Shown in pieces: positions 60,338-64,000 of a stretch of DNA of 64,000 nt. The translations under genes and the position numbers were made by a program. The DNA is from Erythroxylum novogranatense. Taxonomy: Eukaryota; Streptophyta; Magnoliopsida; Malpighiales; Erythroxylaceae. The DNA is taken from NCBI GenBank assembly GCA_029891385.1, contig CM057228.1:51733783-51797782 (forward strand). Direction: 5' to 3'. The notes beneath the pieces are model-generated. The model did no database searches. It was not told the DNA's origin and was given only the letters and a program-made list of their open reading frames with translations. Position 1 is the first letter of the stretch; each line of letters begins with the position of its first letter.

Positions 60338-63300
60338 TGTTAGGACCCGATCCCGAGACCGGATCCCAACTCCAACTATTTATACCTTAACATTAACGCT
60401 CATGCTCTTGCTTACATTCCACACCTATTGGACCCGTTTCCAGAGCCCAAAATTTGAGCCCTAAAGCTTGCGCTCCCTACTGCAGCGTTTGATCTTTGTG
60501 GTTCCATAAGGGTGATGAGCGTACACTACCTAATCATCAAAATCACATTTAGAATTGTTCATATCAATGTAGCTTAAGGCCTCACGTTCACACAGAGGCA
60601 AGAATCACCTTAATCGGAGTCATATAACTCAAGATACACTCCAAAAATCTAAGAGAGTTCATACCCGAAACATGCCCTCTTAACTGACCTTTCACTTGTT
60701 TTAGAACAAACTTTCTCAATTTAACTCCAATTGATACCAGATTTTTATGGAGTGAAAGATATGTGTCTTATAAATCCAATGGTTCAAGCCTCACCTCATT
60801 TAGAGGTCGTATGAGGGAAATATGCCCAAAACAACGGACCATGCTCACTTCCGAAATCGAATCGAAACTATTTTGGCGCGATTGCTATAACTTTTAATCT
60901 ATAGCTCCAAATGTTTTCATTCTTTCACCATATGAAAGTAGACATCTAGATCTACAACTCTTATGAAGACTACAAAGGCTTATTCTATCTCCTACATTCT
61001 GCAACGTCCTATTTTTCCATCGTCTGATTTCTATCATCTGGTTTTCTATCGTCTGATTTCTATCATCTGGTTTTCTACCTTCTGCTTTTCTACCTTCTGA
61101 TTTCTATCTTCTGCTTTTCTATCTTCTGCTTTTCTACATTCTGATTTCTATCTTCTGCTTTTCTATCTTCTGCTTTTCTACCTTCTGATTTCTATCTTCT
61201 GCTTTTCTATCTTCTGATTTCTATCTTCTGCTTTTCTATCTTCTGCTTTTCTATCTTCTGCTTTCTATCTTCTGCTTTTCTATCTTCTGCTTTTCTATCT
61301 TCTGATTTCTATCTTCTGCTTTCTATCTTCTGCTTTTCTACCTTCTGATTTCTATCTTCTGATTTCCTTGTAAGGCTCATATCTTTTAACTCTGAACTCC
61401 AAATTTAGCAAACGATATACCCTTGGAAAGCTCTAACCTTCTACTACAATATTCATGAAGGCTCATTTATCTAATTCAAGTCCCACGAAGGTCAAAATCG
61501 AGGCGAAGTTCTGTCAAATTTTGGGAAAATTTGACAGCTCTTCCCTTGAAAGTACATCTATCCAATTTTTCAATCCTAATACTTCCACCTGCGTAAGACT
61601 CATCATACAACCTCATATAACATGATTAAACCCTAAGGTATCTTCAAACACCATTCGAAGCAACAGCCACACTCTTAATCATCTATCATGTCCAAACTAT
61701 AATAATGATGCAATTGGCTTAAACATGCATGGATTTCTCAAAATACATTTGATCTTAGCATTCTTGCATTTCATTTACGTTCAAAGTGAGTAGCTTACAA
61801 TGCTTTAGTGGGCATTTCAAGCCCTTTTACAACATAGTTCAAATACACTCCAAAATACTACACTTTTCTTAAATGCATCTAAAGCATTGTTTACAACAAT
61901 TTGCTTGAAATACATCAAAACATAATTCTTGGAGTATGCCTTGAGCTCATTCTTCATGATCCCGATCTTTACCGAGATGGGACGGGAAGGTGGGGTGAGC
62001 TTTTGCTCAAGTGGGTGACACATTTATATTTAGGCTAATAAGCTACATTGCTTCATTAATCATACTTTTAGCAACTTGCATAGAAATCATGCAATCATGC
62101 AATTCATGAAATTTATCAATCTCAAAACATAATGTTCATGCTTCATATCATTCTCATTCTTGCAAAATATACGCTAACATGTAAACACATAGGTGATGGT
62201 TCAAAAGTCCACGGGTTCTTGATGAGCTACACAAGTGTAGTCATATTCGAGAGTCCTAAAGGAACATCCTATGCCACAATCGGGCGGCAGGCGAAGGCTA
62301 TCTTGGTCGACGTGCACGTGACTCGCCTGGTGGACTTAACTAACCCACATAACACTTAATTTCATGCATAAAAGCTGGACTTGTCTTGTCCGTGACTAAT
62401 TTTCTGAAAATGGATATTCAACATCCATAAAGCTGATCATGCTTAAAGCACATTTCATGCTTAGCTCACATTTCATGATCTCATTCATGCTCATCCAATT
62501 TATGGCAATTTCAAGCAATGTCATGCACTAATCAATTTCTCACCTAATGGCAATCATCCATCAATTTATACACAATCAAAGTTCAATCAATGCTCATTCT
62601 AAATTAGTTGGAAAACATTAATTTTCCTTAGTTAAGATAATATTTAAGCATTACTAACATAAAGATAAAAGTGAAACCCACCTTATATCCTTGCTTAAGC
62701 TTGCCTAAGGAAGTTCCTCTTCTTGTTCTCCTCTTCTTTCTTGTCCTCCTTCATTCATGGCAAGGAAAGAACCTCACATCATTTAGGGTTTCTAAAATTG
62801 AAAACCTAATGAACCTTAATCATGAAATCAACCTAGAATCACTAAACCCATCTTCTTTCTAAGCTTTCTAAACCATAAAATCAAGCCAAACTCAAACTAC
62901 ATTTCATAACTTACCTTGAATCTTTACTCAACCCAAGGGTTTCTTGTATCAAAATAAAGCTTAGACTCTCCTCTTCACTTTTCTTCTTGCTCTTTCTTCA
63001 AAAACTCACTCACTTTCATGGAAATGCCAAAACCCTAGCAAGCTCCTTTCTTCTTCTCCTTTCTTTCCTCTTCACGTAAACTTCTCCCTCTTCTCCTTTA
63101 AATTTCAGTAAATCTCACTTCTTTCTACACTAACTCACTTAAACTCCTCCTTTTATACTTCTTCTCTAATCCACTTAAGCCCAAAAGGCCCAAGCCTTCA
63201 TTTAATTCCTTCTTCTTTCATTTTCCTACATCCTCCTTACTTCCTCTTTATCCTACAACTTACTTAGGCCCAATTATCTTTAAGCCCATTTTATCTTTCT

Positions 63301-63468
63301 TTTCTTTCCTACCTCATTAAAACCCAACTAATTCATTTAATTCCATTAACTCATTACCTAACATCTTTAATGCCAACTCATATTACTCAATGTCAAGTTA
63401 ATTAATGTTAACATAATTTACTTAATTACTCTAATCATGCTTAATTACATAAAATTTTGGGGCTAACA
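60338..63468 (-). repeat. 3' LTR of chromovirus Z
   Basis: 3131 bp from TGTTAGGACCCGATCCC to TTTTGGGGCTAACA on the plus strand (TG...CA ends), directly followed by a polypurine tract in minus sense. It is inserted in LTR 2 of element B within a CTTTCCTTTT stretch. It contains modules at about 60885-60990 and 61370-61470 and a minisatellite between them. Its landmarks match LTR A. Confidence 0.8.
61012..61366. repeat. 14-15-bp minisatellite in LTR Z, about 24 units
   Basis: Units of TTTCTATCTTCTGC/A run without a break, beginning with variant ATCGTCTGATTTCTATCATCTGG units and becoming more uniform. Strand composition is strongly biased (pyrimidine-rich plus strand). Confidence 0.92.
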
Positions 63469-63486
63469 TCTCTTCCTCCCTTAAGA
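63469..63486 (-). promoter_or_regulatory. Polypurine tract of element Z
   Basis: The minus strand reads TTCTTAAGGGAGGAAGAGA immediately before TGTTAGCCCC. Confidence 0.8.
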
Positions 63487-63504
63487 AATTTCGTCCTCAA
63501 ATTC

Positions 63505-64000
63505 TTACCGACTCATTGAAGAGGTGTGGATACTTCTCCTTCATTGCATCGAGGGTTTCCACGCGCTCTTCAATTGCATGATTTCTCCAAAGGACTTTAA
63601 CTAGTGAATCGTCTTGTTTCGAGAACTTTCTCCTTGCTATCTAGAATCGCATCTGGCATCTCCTCATAGCTCAGATCATCACTCAATTTGAACCTCGAGG
63701 TCTGAATTATGTGAGAAGGATCTGATCTGTACCTTCTCAACATAGAAACATGAAAAACGTCGTGGATCTGAGACAACTCTGGAGGCAATGCTAATCTGTA
63801 AGCTAACGACCCGATCCTCTCTAGAATTTCATACGGACCCACATATCGAGGACTTAACTTCCCTTTCTTGCCGAATCTCATAACTCCTTCCATGGAGACG
63901 TCTTGAGGAACACCTTGTCACCCATGCGATAATCCATTTCTTTTCTCGTTAGCATCGGCATAACTTTTCATTACATCTGGGGCGCCTTAAGTCATTTGTT
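63505..64000 (-). pseudogene. Chromovirus integrase C-terminus plus chromodomain (element Z)
   Basis: Minus strand, continuing past the window edge. The integrase tail reads MDYRMGDKVFLK, then GVMRFGKKGKLSPRYVGPY, then AYRLALPPEL and HDVFHVSMLRRY. It continues into SYEEMPDAILD and a chromodomain with LVKVLWRNHAIEE and MKEKYPHLF. The chromodomain is thought to guide integration to marked chromatin, and with this GPY/F-type tail it places Z among plant chromoviruses (Tekay/Del-like). At least three frameshifts are visible (near 63930, 63890 and 63600), so this copy is dead. Upstream pol is outside the window. Confidence 0.88.

Noticed and set aside
61012..61366. Regular short repeats considered as a CRISPR-like array
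   Set aside because: Units are contiguous 14-15-mers without unique spacers, in a plant nuclear retrotransposon LTR; this is a minisatellite.

Overview
This window is nuclear DNA of a flowering plant, probably a dicot. It is AT-rich, uses spliceosomal introns, and is dominated by plant transposable elements (Sirevirus-type Ty1/copia, chromodomain Ty3/gypsy, LARD-like, hAT, MULE, L1-type LINE, and an endogenous caulimovirid). The species cannot be named from the sequence. Only one gene looks intact, a 54-codon DVL/ROTUNDIFOLIA-LIKE peptide gene at 14029-14193 (-). A second host-type locus, a RABF1/ARA6-like Rab GTPase at 5904-8253 (+), keeps its exon-intron layout but carries several disabling lesions.

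Layout. 1-3564: 5' LTR side of a gypsy element (A, minus) whose internal part lies left of the window. Its LTR contains an 18-bp minisatellite and a hAT MITE with an 8-bp target-site duplication (TSD). It sits inside a MULE transposase fragment (3565-3920). 3921-5900: non-coding, with telomere-like and about 60-bp repeats. 5904-8253: Rab pseudogene. 8254-16124: low-copy-looking DNA with the DVL gene. 16125-18052: internally deleted copia remnant. 18053 to about 19500: LINE 3' end. 19519-21587: dead hAT transposase.

22795 to beyond 60337 is a multi-layer nest. The oldest element is a degraded gypsy (B): LTR 22795-26628, decayed internal region, second LTR from about 58195. Into B went a solo LTR (C, 29716-34984, TSD TATTT), a Sirevirus-like copia (D, 35157-56046, TSD TGGGG), a caulimovirid movement-protein fragment (about 56100-58194), and another chromovirus (Z, 60338 to beyond the window end). 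Into D's protease went an 11.5-kb LARD-like element with 4-kb LTRs and no visible coding capacity (F, 41879-53399, TSD GTGAG).

The most unusual signal is inside the LTRs. Elements A, C, F and Z share a diverged module of about 90-100 bp (sense core CTTCATGAAAGTTGTAG ... CTTTCCA ... GAGATATGA), repeated at roughly 170-200 bp spacing in C and F. Beside the modules, A, F and Z each carry a different, family-specific tandem or palindromic repeat block in an equivalent position. The two F LTRs also differ in a patchy way concentrated at CG/CAG sites, which could be biological or an assembly artefact. All family calls are from reading the sequence; no database search was possible.
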